A stretch of DNA of 64,000 nucleotides from Bacteroides sp. (GTDB lineage: Bacteria; Bacteroidota; Bacteroidia; Bacteroidales; Muribaculaceae). Below the pieces are notes generated by a model. That model saw nothing but the letters and a program-made list of their open reading frames with translations. It had not been told where the DNA came from and made no database searches. Below are positions 51,687 to 59,847 of this stretch, piece after piece. Location of the stretch: assembly GCA_014801785.1 (NCBI GenBank), contig JAAVDN010000003.1, positions 16,368-80,367 of the forward strand, given 5' to 3'. A program made the position numbers and the translations under genes. How positions within the stretch are numbered: the first letter of the stretch is position 1; the number at the start of each line of letters is the position of its first letter.

Positions 51687-52541
51687 ATGAAAGAAGTAAA
51701 GGCTAAAAAAGCTCTTGGTCAGCATTTCCTCGACAATCTCGATACCGCGCATCGGATCGCGATGACCATCTCCGAGGAGGAACTCCCGGCCGGAAGCGGC
51801 TATTGGGGAACTCTTCCGGTAGTCGAGATAGGTCCGGGGATGGGGGTGCTGAGCCGTTTTCTCCTTGAAGAAGGGAGGCGTCTGAAAGCTGTCGAGCTGG
51901 ATGGTGAGAGTGTCGTGTGGTTGAAGAAACATCTTCCGCAGTTAGAGGTTGTGGAGGGTGATTTTCTAAAGACCGATCCCGCTTCGCTGTGGGACGAGCC
52001 GATGGCCCTCATCGGAAATTATCCGTATAACATCAGCTCCCAGATATTCTTCAAGGTTCTTGAGAACCGCGAGAGATTCCCGGTGGTCGCCGGAATGCTT
52101 CAGAAAGAGGTTGCCGAGCGTATATGCGCCCGTCCCGGCGGCAGGGTCCGCGGGATTCTCTCAGTGTTGCTGCAGGCTTGGTATGACTGCGAATATCTGT
52201 TCAGTGTCGGTCCTGAGAACTTTACTCCTCCGCCAAAGGTACAGAGCGGAGTGTTACGCCTGACGCGCAACGGGCGTCAGAGTCTCGGATGCGACGAGCG
52301 TCTGTTCAAGAGCGTGGTCAAGACAGCTTTCGGACAACGCCGGAAGATATTGCGTAACTCCCTGTCAACGCTTGTCCCGGACCGTGAGAGCGAGGCCGGA
52401 CGCGCTTTTCTTGCCGATGAGCTGATGATGTTGCGCCCCGAACGCCTCGATGTCGAGGATTTCATCCGTCTGACCCGCAGCCTGCAGGAGATGCGCGGCA
52501 ATATCCCGGTCGAGGAGCCGGAGGTCGTTGAGGATCCCTGA
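51687..52541 (+). CDS. rsmA: 16S rRNA (adenine1518-N6/1519-N6) dimethyltransferase
   Basis: 284 aa. Starts EVKAKKALGQHFLDNLDTAH; SAM-binding VVEIGPGMGVLSRFLLEEGR; catalytic GNYPYNISSQIFFKVLENRE; and VQSGVLRLTR. It dimethylates two adjacent adenines in the 3' hairpin of 16S rRNA during ribosome maturation. The C-terminal tail (EVVEDP) is acidic and short. Precedes the sigma-54 regulator by 9 bp, so probably the same transcript. Confidence 0.96.
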   Translation: MKEVKAKKALGQHFLDNLDTAHRIAMTISEEELPAGSGYWGTLPVVEIGPGMGVLSRFLLEEGRRLKAVELDGESVVWLKKHLPQLEVVEGDFLKTDPASLWDEPMALIGNYPYNISSQIFFKVLENRERFPVVAGMLQKEVAERICARPGGRVRGILSVLLQAWYDCEYLFSVGPENFTPPPKVQSGVLRLTRNGRQSLGCDERLFKSVVKTAFGQRRKILRNSLSTLVPDRESEAGRAFLADELMMLRPERLDVEDFIRLTRSLQEMRGNIPVEEPEVVEDP

Positions 52542-52550
52542 TAGTCTAAA

Positions 52551-53762
52551 ATGCCGATGGAAGAAGAAATAACGAAAGTCAAACAACGTTTTTCAATAAT
52601 AGGGAACGCTCCTGCGCTCAACGAGGCGATAGAGCGGGCCGTCAAGGTCGCGCCTACAGATCTCTCAGTATTGGTGACCGGACCGAGTGGAGTCGGAAAA
52701 GAGTCTTTTCCGAAGATTATCCATCAGTATGGAGCTCGTAAACACCGGAAGTATATTGCCGTCAACTGCGGTGCTATACCGGAGGGAACCATCGACAGCG
52801 AACTCTTCGGACATGAGAAAGGATCTTTCACCGGCGCCGTCGCCGCCAGAAAGGGTTATTTCGAGGAGGCTGACGGAGGAACCATTTTCCTCGATGAGGT
52901 TGCCGAACTCCCATTGACAACGCAGGCGCGGTTGTTGCGTGTGCTTGAGAGCGGGGAGTTTCTGAAAGTTGGAAGTTCGGATGTCCAGAAGACTGATGTC
53001 CGTATTGTGGCGGCCACGAATGTGGATCTGCGCAAGGCGGTTGAGAAAGGTAAGTTTCGCGAAGATCTGTATTACCGTCTTTCGACGATAGGTATCGAGG
53101 TGCCTCCACTCTCGGAGCGTGGCGACGATCTCTTTTTGCTCGCCCGCAAGTTCGCGTCCGATTTCTCTGGAAAATATATGACGGCGCCAATCAGCTTTTC
53201 CGAGGATGCGCGGCGCCTCCTTCGTCTATACAGCTGGCCGGGCAATATCAGACAGCTGAAGAATGTGGTCGAACAACTGGCTCTTTTTGAAGCCGGCAGC
53301 GAGATTTCGCGTCACACCTTGATGGAGGCTCTCCCTTCGGTCGCTTCTGAAGCGGCGCCCCCGGTGCGTCAGCAGGGAGCGAGCTACGAAAGCGAACGTC
53401 AGTTGCTATGGCAGATGCTCCTCTCTCTGCGGCAGGAGGTCGAGAACTTGCGGCGCAGGTTGGGGGGATATGGCGAATTGCCGGCTCCCTCCTCCGCTAC
53501 CTCTGCAGGAGGTGCGCCTGAAGGTCGTATGACTCGCGCTCTCGCTCCCTGGATTCCGGAGCCGGGTCCTATATTCGGGTCTCCATCCGCCACAGTGGAG
53601 GAAACTCCGCCGCCCCCTACCTCTCTTGAGGATGCCGAACGCGAGGCGGTAGCAGCCGCCCTTGTCCGGAACCGGGGACAGAAATCGAAGGCTGCCGCTG
53701 AACTCGGAATCTCCCTGCGCACCCTCTACCGCAAGATCAACGAATACGGTCTCAACGAATGA
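52551..53762 (+). CDS. Sigma-54-dependent AAA+ activator with Fis-type HTH
   Basis: 403 aa. No receiver domain: the AAA+ module begins within ~20 aa. Walker [12 protein letters not shown], '[20 protein letters not shown]' (the GAFTGA loop reads GSFTGA), Walker B '[14 protein letters not shown]', arginine finger '[11 protein letters not shown]'. A Pro/Ser-rich linker is at about 300-350. The C-terminal HTH is '[37 protein letters not shown]'. It should activate RpoN-dependent promoters; signal input is unclear. Overlaps lptE by ATGA and forms a conserved Bacteroidales order with lptE and secG. Confidence 0.88.
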   Translation: MPMEEEITKVKQRFSIIGNAPALNEAIERAVKVAPTDLSVLVTGPSGVGKESFPKIIHQYGARKHRKYIAVNCGAIPEGTIDSELFGHEKGSFTGAVAARKGYFEEADGGTIFLDEVAELPLTTQARLLRVLESGEFLKVGSSDVQKTDVRIVAATNVDLRKAVEKGKFREDLYYRLSTIGIEVPPLSERGDDLFLLARKFASDFSGKYMTAPISFSEDARRLLRLYSWPGNIRQLKNVVEQLALFEAGSEISRHTLMEALPSVASEAAPPVRQQGASYESERQLLWQMLLSLRQEVENLRRRLGGYGELPAPSSATSAGGAPEGRMTRALAPWIPEPGPIFGSPSATVEETPPPPTSLEDAEREAVAAALVRNRGQKSKAAAELGISLRTLYRKINEYGLNE

Positions 53763-54268
53763 AACGTCATTTCAAATACCTCCTTCCGGGACTCGCGCTT
53801 ATTCTCTGCGCCTGTTCGATAAGCGTCAAGTTCAATGGCTCGGCCCTGAACTATGATATTTACAAAACAATCAATATATCCGAGTTTCCGATCCGCGCAG
53901 CTCTCGTCTATCCTCCCTTGCAGCAGACGTTCGAGAACAAGCTGATGGACGCCGTCACTCGCCAGACTCGCCTTCAGGAAATCGACGGAAAAGCTGACTT
54001 GTCGATGAGCGGCGAGATTACGGGCTATTCCCTTACCCCCCAGGCTGTCGGTGAGGACGCATACGCGACCGAGACGCGCCTGACGATTACGGTTCATGTC
54101 AAATATTCCGACAGCAAGAATCCGGCCAATGACGTTGACCAGAGTTTCTCGGCTTACCGTCAGTTCTCAAGCTCGCTGTTGCTGACAGATGTGCAGGAGG
54201 AGCTGTGTCAGGAAATTTCAGACGAATTGGTTGATCTTATTTTCAACGCCACGCTCGGAAACTGGTAA
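53759..54268 (+). CDS. lptE: LPS-assembly lipoprotein LptE
   Basis: 169 aa. Lipobox LCAC (Cys19) after a hydrophobic leader. The mature beta-alpha fold includes 'SISVKFNGSALNYDIYKTIN' and 'LSMSGEITGYSLTPQAVGED', the usual LptE-like 'ysltP' region, and ends 'QEELCQEISDELVDLIFNAT'. LptE forms the plug in the LptD barrel that inserts LPS in the outer leaflet. The start overlaps the previous stop by four bases (ATGA). lptD is not in the window. Confidence 0.88.
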   Translation: MKRHFKYLLPGLALILCACSISVKFNGSALNYDIYKTINISEFPIRAALVYPPLQQTFENKLMDAVTRQTRLQEIDGKADLSMSGEITGYSLTPQAVGEDAYATETRLTITVHVKYSDSKNPANDVDQSFSAYRQFSSSLLLTDVQEELCQEISDELVDLIFNATLGNW

Positions 54269-54302
54269 TGATGGAAAAAGGAGCAGGCAAACTTCATACA
54301 GA

Positions 54303-54860
54303 ATGAAAGCAGACTACTACATAGTGCCCTATATCGAGGAACTGGCGACAGTTACCGATCCGGAACGGGAACAGTGGCTGCGCCGACGCATATCGGCCAA
54401 TATCGGTAACCAGGAGGCGCTCGGGCGCATCCTCGGCCTTACTGATGTCGATGGGGCCTCCCTTTATTCCCCCGACACCTCCCCGACCCTCTCGACGTCC
54501 GACACCATAGACGCGTTCCTGGAGAAGTTCGGCCCCAAGGAACGCGGAGCCTCACAACCCGCTCCATCCGCTCCCGAAGGGGCGGGAGTGGTTCCTGTTG
54601 TGCCGGCGATCGACTATATGGCTATGACGGAACTTGAGAAGATTCCCGCTTCCGAGGAGCCTTCTCCCTCCGAGGAGCCGCAAAGCGCGGAAACTCCGGC
54701 TCTGACCGAAAGTTTTGCTAAGATACTGATTAAAAATGGGAATTATGAGCGGGCGATGGAAATATTGACGGATGTAAATTTGAAAAATCCGGAAAAAAGT
54801 ATTTACTTTGCAGACCAAATGCGATTCTTGCGTAAACTGCAACTTCTGCAGGGTCGCTGA
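54303..54860 (+). CDS. Uncharacterised TPR-like protein between lptE and secG
   Basis: 185 aa from the ATG at 54303; sequence upstream in frame is out of place (derived from lptE in another frame). Starts MKADYYIVPYIEELATVTDP. The middle part is Pro/Ser/Glu-rich and low-complexity. The end is one TPR-like unit: ESFAKILIKNGNYERAMEIL, then 'dvNLKNPEKSIYFADQMRFL'. It is carried in the same place in Bacteroidales genomes, to my knowledge without an assigned job. Cytoplasmic, no signal. It follows lptE by 34 bp and precedes secG by 62 bp. Confidence 0.68.
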   Translation: MKADYYIVPYIEELATVTDPEREQWLRRRISANIGNQEALGRILGLTDVDGASLYSPDTSPTLSTSDTIDAFLEKFGPKERGASQPAPSAPEGAGVVPVVPAIDYMAMTELEKIPASEEPSPSEEPQSAETPALTESFAKILIKNGNYERAMEILTDVNLKNPEKSIYFADQMRFLRKLQLLQGR

Positions 54861-54922
54861 CAGCGCGCCATCTCTCTTTGGGGTCGTGGCGCCAGGAAAT
54901 ATCAAAATCAACATCAACTGAA

Positions 54923-55324
54923 ATGTATATATTTCTCAGCATTCTGATTGTCATCGCATCGCTGCTTCTTATCGGTGCGGTCCTGATACAGAAATCCAAG
55001 GGAGGCGGTCTGGCCTCCGATTATTCGAGCGGCAACGCTGTGATGGGTTACCGTAAGACCACAGACTTTATCGAGAAAGCAACCTGGGGGCTGGCAATCT
55101 TCATCTGCATCGTCAGCATCCTGGCGACTTTCGCTTACCGTCCCGCCAAGAACGTCAGTTCCATGGCTCCCGCTCCGGTTCAGACCGAGGCTCCCGCAGC
55201 CGCTCCGGCTTCCGCTCCTGCTGCTGCCCCGGCTCCTGCACCCGCCCCTGCTGCAACCTCCGCTCCCGCTGAGGCTCCTGCGGCAGCCGCTCCTGCTCCT
55301 GCCCCTGCAGAGCAGGGCAAGTAA
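54923..55324 (+). CDS. secG: Preprotein translocase subunit SecG
   Basis: 133 aa from the ATG at 54923 (the frame is open back to 54878 but only through a TTG). Two membrane helices: about 2-22 (YIFLSILIVIASLLLIGAVL) and about 50-72 (ATWGLAIFICIVSILATFAY), with the SecG-type GGGLASDYSSGNAVMGYRKT between them. The C-terminal ~55 residues are an Ala/Pro repeat tail, typical of Bacteroidetes SecG. It assists SecYE in protein export. Last gene of the four-gene operon, with a terminator at 55372. Confidence 0.93.
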   Translation: MYIFLSILIVIASLLLIGAVLIQKSKGGGLASDYSSGNAVMGYRKTTDFIEKATWGLAIFICIVSILATFAYRPAKNVSSMAPAPVQTEAPAAAPASAPAAAPAPAPAPAATSAPAEAPAAAAPAPAPAEQGK

Positions 55325-55371
55325 AGGCTTCTATTGACATACACTACAACAACTCCTTATACCCACCGACG

Positions 55372-55407
55372 GACTGATTCTCTGTGAAGAGGGTCAGTCT
55401 CTTTTTT
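55372..55407 (+). terminator. Terminator after secG
   Basis: 12-bp stem (two G-T pairs) with loop GTGA, then TCTTTTTTG. Confidence 0.8.
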
Positions 55408-55530
55408 GTATTTGTATAAGAGTGTGTTTGGTTTTAAGCAGATGATAAAAATAAACACACTCTATAACCCTCCGATTCCTGAAAGAAGGATTGTCGCTCC
55501 TCAGACCAGGAAAATCATTCATCCGTTAGG

Positions 55531-55557
55531 TTGTCGGCGGAAAATTAACTATCTTTG
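55531..55557 (+). promoter_or_regulatory. Promoter of lysS
   Basis: TTG (55531-55533), 16 bp, TATCTTTG (55550-55557), then CC. The 347-bp gap from secG holds this, the secG terminator and no credible gene. Confidence 0.55.
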
Positions 55558-55671
55558 CCATAGCGTTCTCCGAATCCCATTTTCAAACAGTTTCTTATAA
55601 CCCGCAGGAATGTAAACGGTCCGGACGCCGGGAAGCTGGGAAAATTCAGAAAAAAGTAAAATGATGATATA

Positions 55672-57252
55672 ATGGCTCAAAAAGAATTGAACGAACAGGA
55701 GATTATACGCCGCCAGAGTCTTGAAGCTCTGCGTCAGCGTGGAATTGATCCTTATCCCGCAGCAGAATATGTAGTCACCGGCCATTCGGCTGAAATCAAG
55801 GAAAATTTTTCCGATGACCTGCAGCCTCCCCGCGAGGTGAGCGTCGCAGGGCGTATCATGAGCCGTCGTATAATGGGCAAGGCCTCATTCATGGAACTGC
55901 AGGACGGCGAAGGTCGAATCCAGGTATATGTCTCCCGCGATGACTTATGCCCCGGTGAGGACAAGGAGTTTTACAACATCGTCTTCAAGAAACTGCTCGA
56001 TATAGGAGACTATATCGGGGTCAAGGGGTATGTTTTCCGTACCCAGACCGGCGAGATTTCTGTCCATGCTCAGGAAATAACCCTTCTGTCGAAGAGCCTC
56101 CGCCCGCTCCCTATCGTCAAGATGAAGGATGGCAAGGCTTACGACGCCTTCACCGACCCCGAACTGCGCTACCGCCGCCGCTATGTAGACCTGGTCGTCA
56201 ATCCCGGTGTCAAGGATATTTTCGTCAAGCGTACGCGTATGTTCAATTCCATGCGTGAGTTCTTTAATTCTCACGGTTATATGGAGGTGGAGACACCGGT
56301 GTTGCAGGGGATTCCCGGCGGCGCTTCTGCTCGTCCTTTCGTCACCCATCACAACACTCTTGACATTCCGCTCTATCTGCGTATCGCCAACGAACTCTAT
56401 CTGAAGCGTCTAATCGTCGGAGGTTTCGAGGGAGTCTACGAGTTCTCCCGCAATTTCCGCAACGAGGGTATGGACCGCACTCATAATCCCGAGTTCACTG
56501 CAATGGAGATATATGTCGCTTACAAGGACTATAACTGGATGATGGATTTCACCGAGCGTATGCTTGAGAAGATAGCGCTCGACGTCAACGGAACAACCAA
56601 GGTCATGGTCGGCGACAATGAGATAGATTTCAAGGCTCCCTATCCGCGCATCACCATGACACAGGCTATCCTCGACAAGACCGGATTCGATATAACGGGA
56701 AAGAGCGAGGAGGAACTCCGCGCCTTCTGCAAGGAGAATGGCATAGAAGTTGACGAGTCATTCGGAAAAGGAAAACTCATCGACGAGATTTTCGGTGCGA
56801 AGTGCGAGGGCACATATATTCAGCCGACCTTCATCATCGACTATCCTATCGAGATGTCGCCGCTGACCAAGAAACATCGCGAGAATCCGGAGCTTACCGA
56901 GCGTTTCGAGCTGATGGTCAATGGCAAGGAGCTTGCCAACGCCTATTCCGAACTTAACGACCCTATTGACCAGTATGAGCGTTTCGTCGAGCAGATGCGC
57001 TTGGCCGACAAGGGAGACGATGAGGCGATGATCATTGACGCCGACTTTATCCGCGCTCTCGAATACGGTATGCCCCCGACATCGGGCATGGGTATCGGTA
57101 TGGACCGCCTCGCTATGCTCCTGACAGGACAGACGACAATTCAGGAGGTCCTCTTCTTCCCGCAGATGCGTCCTGAAAAGACAGCCTCTTCCGGCGAGGA
57201 GAAGAACGAGGAGGAAGAGACGACGGAGGAACAGGCTAAGACTAAAAAGTGA
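55672..57252 (+). CDS. lysS: Lysyl-tRNA synthetase, class II
   Basis: 526 aa. OB-fold anticodon-binding region: [20 protein letters not shown]. Class II motif 1 '[20 protein letters not shown]', motif 2 '[20 protein letters not shown]', motif 3 '[16 protein letters not shown]'. It charges tRNA-Lys with lysine. The last ~25 aa are a Glu/Lys-rich extension beyond the usual end. The gpsA ATG overlaps its stop by 1 bp (TGATG). Confidence 0.97.
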   Translation: MAQKELNEQEIIRRQSLEALRQRGIDPYPAAEYVVTGHSAEIKENFSDDLQPPREVSVAGRIMSRRIMGKASFMELQDGEGRIQVYVSRDDLCPGEDKEFYNIVFKKLLDIGDYIGVKGYVFRTQTGEISVHAQEITLLSKSLRPLPIVKMKDGKAYDAFTDPELRYRRRYVDLVVNPGVKDIFVKRTRMFNSMREFFNSHGYMEVETPVLQGIPGGASARPFVTHHNTLDIPLYLRIANELYLKRLIVGGFEGVYEFSRNFRNEGMDRTHNPEFTAMEIYVAYKDYNWMMDFTERMLEKIALDVNGTTKVMVGDNEIDFKAPYPRITMTQAILDKTGFDITGKSEEELRAFCKENGIEVDESFGKGKLIDEIFGAKCEGTYIQPTFIIDYPIEMSPLTKKHRENPELTERFELMVNGKELANAYSELNDPIDQYERFVEQMRLADKGDDEAMIIDADFIRALEYGMPPTSGMGIGMDRLAMLLTGQTTIQEVLFFPQMRPEKTASSGEEKNEEEETTEEQAKTKK

Positions 57253-58259
57253 TGGAAAACAGCCTTGGCCGTATAGCGGTTCTTGGAGGCGGGAGCTGGG
57301 CGACAGCTCTCGCCAAACTCCTGCTGAACAATACGGACCGCATAAACTGGTATATGCGTCGCGACGACCGGATCGAGGAATTTCTCAAATGCAGCCATAA
57401 TCCGGTCTATCTCAGTGATGTCACCTTCGACACCGACCGTATAGACTTTACCTCCGACATTAACCGCGCCTGCGCCGATGCGGACACTATTGTGGTCGCT
57501 GTCCCCTCCCCCTATTTCAAGGGTCATGCCGACAAGATCAGCGTTGACCTCAGCGGAAAGAATATAGTCTCGGCCGTAAAGGGTATTGTCCCGGATGATA
57601 ATATGATAGTGACCGACTATTTCGCCTCCCGTTTCGGAGTGGCGGAGGATAACCTTCTGGTTATCGGCGGTCCCTGCCACGCCGAGGAGGTGGCGCTTGA
57701 CCGTCTGTCATATCTGACTATCGGATGCCATAAGACTTCCAAGGCCCGCGAGTTCGCTTCGCTTATTGCAGGAAAGCGGATGAAGACTATCATATCGCGC
57801 GATGTGGACGGTATCGAATACGGCGCTGTGCTCAAGAATGTCTATGCGATAGCCGCCGGAATAGTCTCCGGTCTCAAGACGGGAGATAATTTCATGGCGA
57901 TGCTGGTCTGCAACGCTATCCGCGAGATGGGGCGCTTCGTAGACCGTATCTCTCCGATGGATGACCGTGACATTGACCGTTCCGCCTATCTTGGAGACCT
58001 GTTGGTCACAGCTTACAGCCGTTTCTCCCGAAACCATAATTTCGGTTCAATGATAGGAAAGGGTTACAGCGTAAAGGTCGCCAAAATGGAGATGGAACAG
58101 GTCGCCGAGGGGTACTACGGCACTAACTGCATCCACCAGATCAATTCCCGCGAGGAACTGCGTGTCAGTATGCCTATCCTCGATGCCGTATATTCAATTC
58201 TCTACGAAGACCGCAATCCCCGCAAGGCAATCAATGCGATAACCAATACCTTCTCCTGA
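57252..58259 (+). CDS. gpsA: NAD(P)-dependent glycerol-3-phosphate dehydrogenase
   Basis: 335 aa from the ATG at 57252, which shares its A with the lysS stop. The dinucleotide motif is AVLGGGSWATALAKLLL, with 'CVAAVKGIVPDDNMIVTDYF'-like sequence (NIVSAVKGIVPD) and 'GPCHAEEVALDRLSYLTIGC'. The catalytic Lys is in 'GAVLKNVYAIAAGIVSGLKT'. It reduces DHAP to sn-glycerol 3-phosphate for phospholipid synthesis. Coupled to lysS. Confidence 0.95.
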   Translation: MENSLGRIAVLGGGSWATALAKLLLNNTDRINWYMRRDDRIEEFLKCSHNPVYLSDVTFDTDRIDFTSDINRACADADTIVVAVPSPYFKGHADKISVDLSGKNIVSAVKGIVPDDNMIVTDYFASRFGVAEDNLLVIGGPCHAEEVALDRLSYLTIGCHKTSKAREFASLIAGKRMKTIISRDVDGIEYGAVLKNVYAIAAGIVSGLKTGDNFMAMLVCNAIREMGRFVDRISPMDDRDIDRSAYLGDLLVTAYSRFSRNHNFGSMIGKGYSVKVAKMEMEQVAEGYYGTNCIHQINSREELRVSMPILDAVYSILYEDRNPRKAINAITNTFS

Positions 58260-58300
58260 GCCGTTGAACAAAAGGGGCTCCATGAGTGGTTATATTATAT

Positions 58301-58363
58301 AGGGACGTTTCAGCGGACCCGCGTTGCGTGTGGTCCGCCTACAGGTAAAGACATGGTGTCCCT
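58301..58363 (+). promoter_or_regulatory. Structured leader before pgi
   Basis: An inner hairpin GCGGACC/GGTCCGC (58313-58319, 58332-58338) is enclosed by AGGGAC/GTCCCT (58301-58306, 58358-58363). It ends 30 nt before the ATG at 58394. No known RNA family is recognised. Confidence 0.4.
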
Positions 58364-58393
58364 GACCAAAACTCAGAAGTACAATAGATTATT

Positions 58394-59737
58394 ATGGATA
58401 CACTTAAATTAGACATTACCCACGCATATTATTTTGCGGAGAATCAGTTCGAGTCCAATAAGGATGCAGCCGTCGAGGCTGTCACGGATGTCAATACCGG
58501 CCGCGCCGCCGGTTCCGATTTCCTCGGTTGGGTCAACCTTCCCAAGGAGATCTCAGCTGACCTCCTCGGCCAGCTGAAGGCTACTGCCGCGCGTCTGCAG
58601 GAGAACTGCGACTATGTTGTCTGCATTGGCATCGGAGGTAGCTATCTTGGAGCAAAGGCCGTTATCTCGGCTCTTTCCAATAATTTCGCTGACCTCGTGG
58701 ACCCGGCGCCCAAGCGCCCGCGTGTCCTTTTCGCAGGTCAGAATATCGGCGAGGAGTATATCTCGGAACTCCAGGAGCTCCTTAAGGGTAAGCGTTTCGG
58801 CATCATCGTTATCTCCAAGTCCGGAACGACCACTGAGCCCGCTATCGCCTTCCGTATCCTGAAGGCCCAGCTTGAGGAGGCTGTAGGAAAGGATAAGGCT
58901 AAGGATCTCATCGTGGCTATCACTGACGCTCAGAAGGGCGCTCTGCGCACTATGGCAAACCAGGAGGGCTACGAGACGTATGTAATTCCTGACAATGTCG
59001 GAGGTCGTTTCTCCGTTCTGACTCCGGTCGGCCTGCTTCCGATAGCTGTCGCCGGTTTCGACATCGAGAAACTCGTCGCCGGAGCCGTAAATATGATGGA
59101 GACTACTCTCCATCCCGGTCCCGACAATCCCGCAGAGACTTACGCCCGTATGCGTAACGCCCTTTATCAGAGCGGAAAGAAGATTGAGATTCTGGTCAAC
59201 TATAATCCTAAGCTCCACTATTTCTCGGAGTGGTGGAAACAGCTTTATGGCGAGAGCGAAGGTAAGGATGGCAAGGGTATCTTCCCCGCTTCCGTCGATC
59301 TGACCACAGACCTGCATTCCATGGGACAGTGGATTCAGGAGGGTGAACGGACAATCTTCGAAACCGTTATCAGTGTCCGTAAGCCTTCTGTTACTCAGCG
59401 TATTCCTGAAGATGCGCAGAACCTTGACGGTATCAACTATCTTGCCGGAAAGCGTGTCGATGAGGTCAATAAGATGGCTGAACTCGGAACTATGATCGCT
59501 CATGTCGAGGGTGGAGTCCCCAACATGAAGATCGAAATCCATTCCCTGGACGAGTACACTCTCGGACAGCTCATCTATTTCTTCGAGAAGGCTTGCGGTA
59601 TCTCCGGATACATGCTCGGAGTCAATCCGTTCAACCAGCCTGGTGTCGAGGCATACAAGAAGAATATGTTCGCTCTTCTCGAAAAGCCCGGCTACGAGAA
59701 GGAGACGGCTGCTATCAAGGAGAAGCTCTCCAAGTAA
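58394..59737 (+). CDS. pgi: Glucose-6-phosphate isomerase
   Basis: 447 aa, the short bacterial form. Sugar-phosphate-binding segments: [20 protein letters not shown] and '[20 protein letters not shown]'; then '[20 protein letters not shown]', '[20 protein letters not shown]' and '[19 protein letters not shown]' with the catalytic Lys near the end. It interconverts glucose 6-phosphate and fructose 6-phosphate. Monocistronic, with a bidirectional terminator shared with polA. Confidence 0.97.
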   Translation: MDTLKLDITHAYYFAENQFESNKDAAVEAVTDVNTGRAAGSDFLGWVNLPKEISADLLGQLKATAARLQENCDYVVCIGIGGSYLGAKAVISALSNNFADLVDPAPKRPRVLFAGQNIGEEYISELQELLKGKRFGIIVISKSGTTTEPAIAFRILKAQLEEAVGKDKAKDLIVAITDAQKGALRTMANQEGYETYVIPDNVGGRFSVLTPVGLLPIAVAGFDIEKLVAGAVNMMETTLHPGPDNPAETYARMRNALYQSGKKIEILVNYNPKLHYFSEWWKQLYGESEGKDGKGIFPASVDLTTDLHSMGQWIQEGERTIFETVISVRKPSVTQRIPEDAQNLDGINYLAGKRVDEVNKMAELGTMIAHVEGGVPNMKIEIHSLDEYTLGQLIYFFEKACGISGYMLGVNPFNQPGVEAYKKNMFALLEKPGYEKETAAIKEKLSK

Positions 59738-59790
59738 TTACCCGATAATCCTGTTTTCCGACCTTTCCGAGTCGGACATTATTGAAATAT

Positions 59791-59829
59791 AAACAGCGGT
59801 CGAAGTTCGATAAACTTCGACCGCTGTTT
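59791..59829. terminator. Bidirectional terminator between pgi and polA
   Basis: 17-bp perfect arms 59791-59807 and 59813-59829, loop CGATA. Confidence 0.9.
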
Positions 59830-59847
59830 GTGTTTATTTGTCAATGA

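Noticed and set aside
46000-52000. GC-skew switch as proof of the origin
   Set aside because: Hand counts on single lines gave mixed signs (coding strand and codon bias confuse them); not used as evidence.
55406-55600. 64-codon open frame before lysS
   Set aside because: Overlaps the lysS promoter; no recognisable protein.
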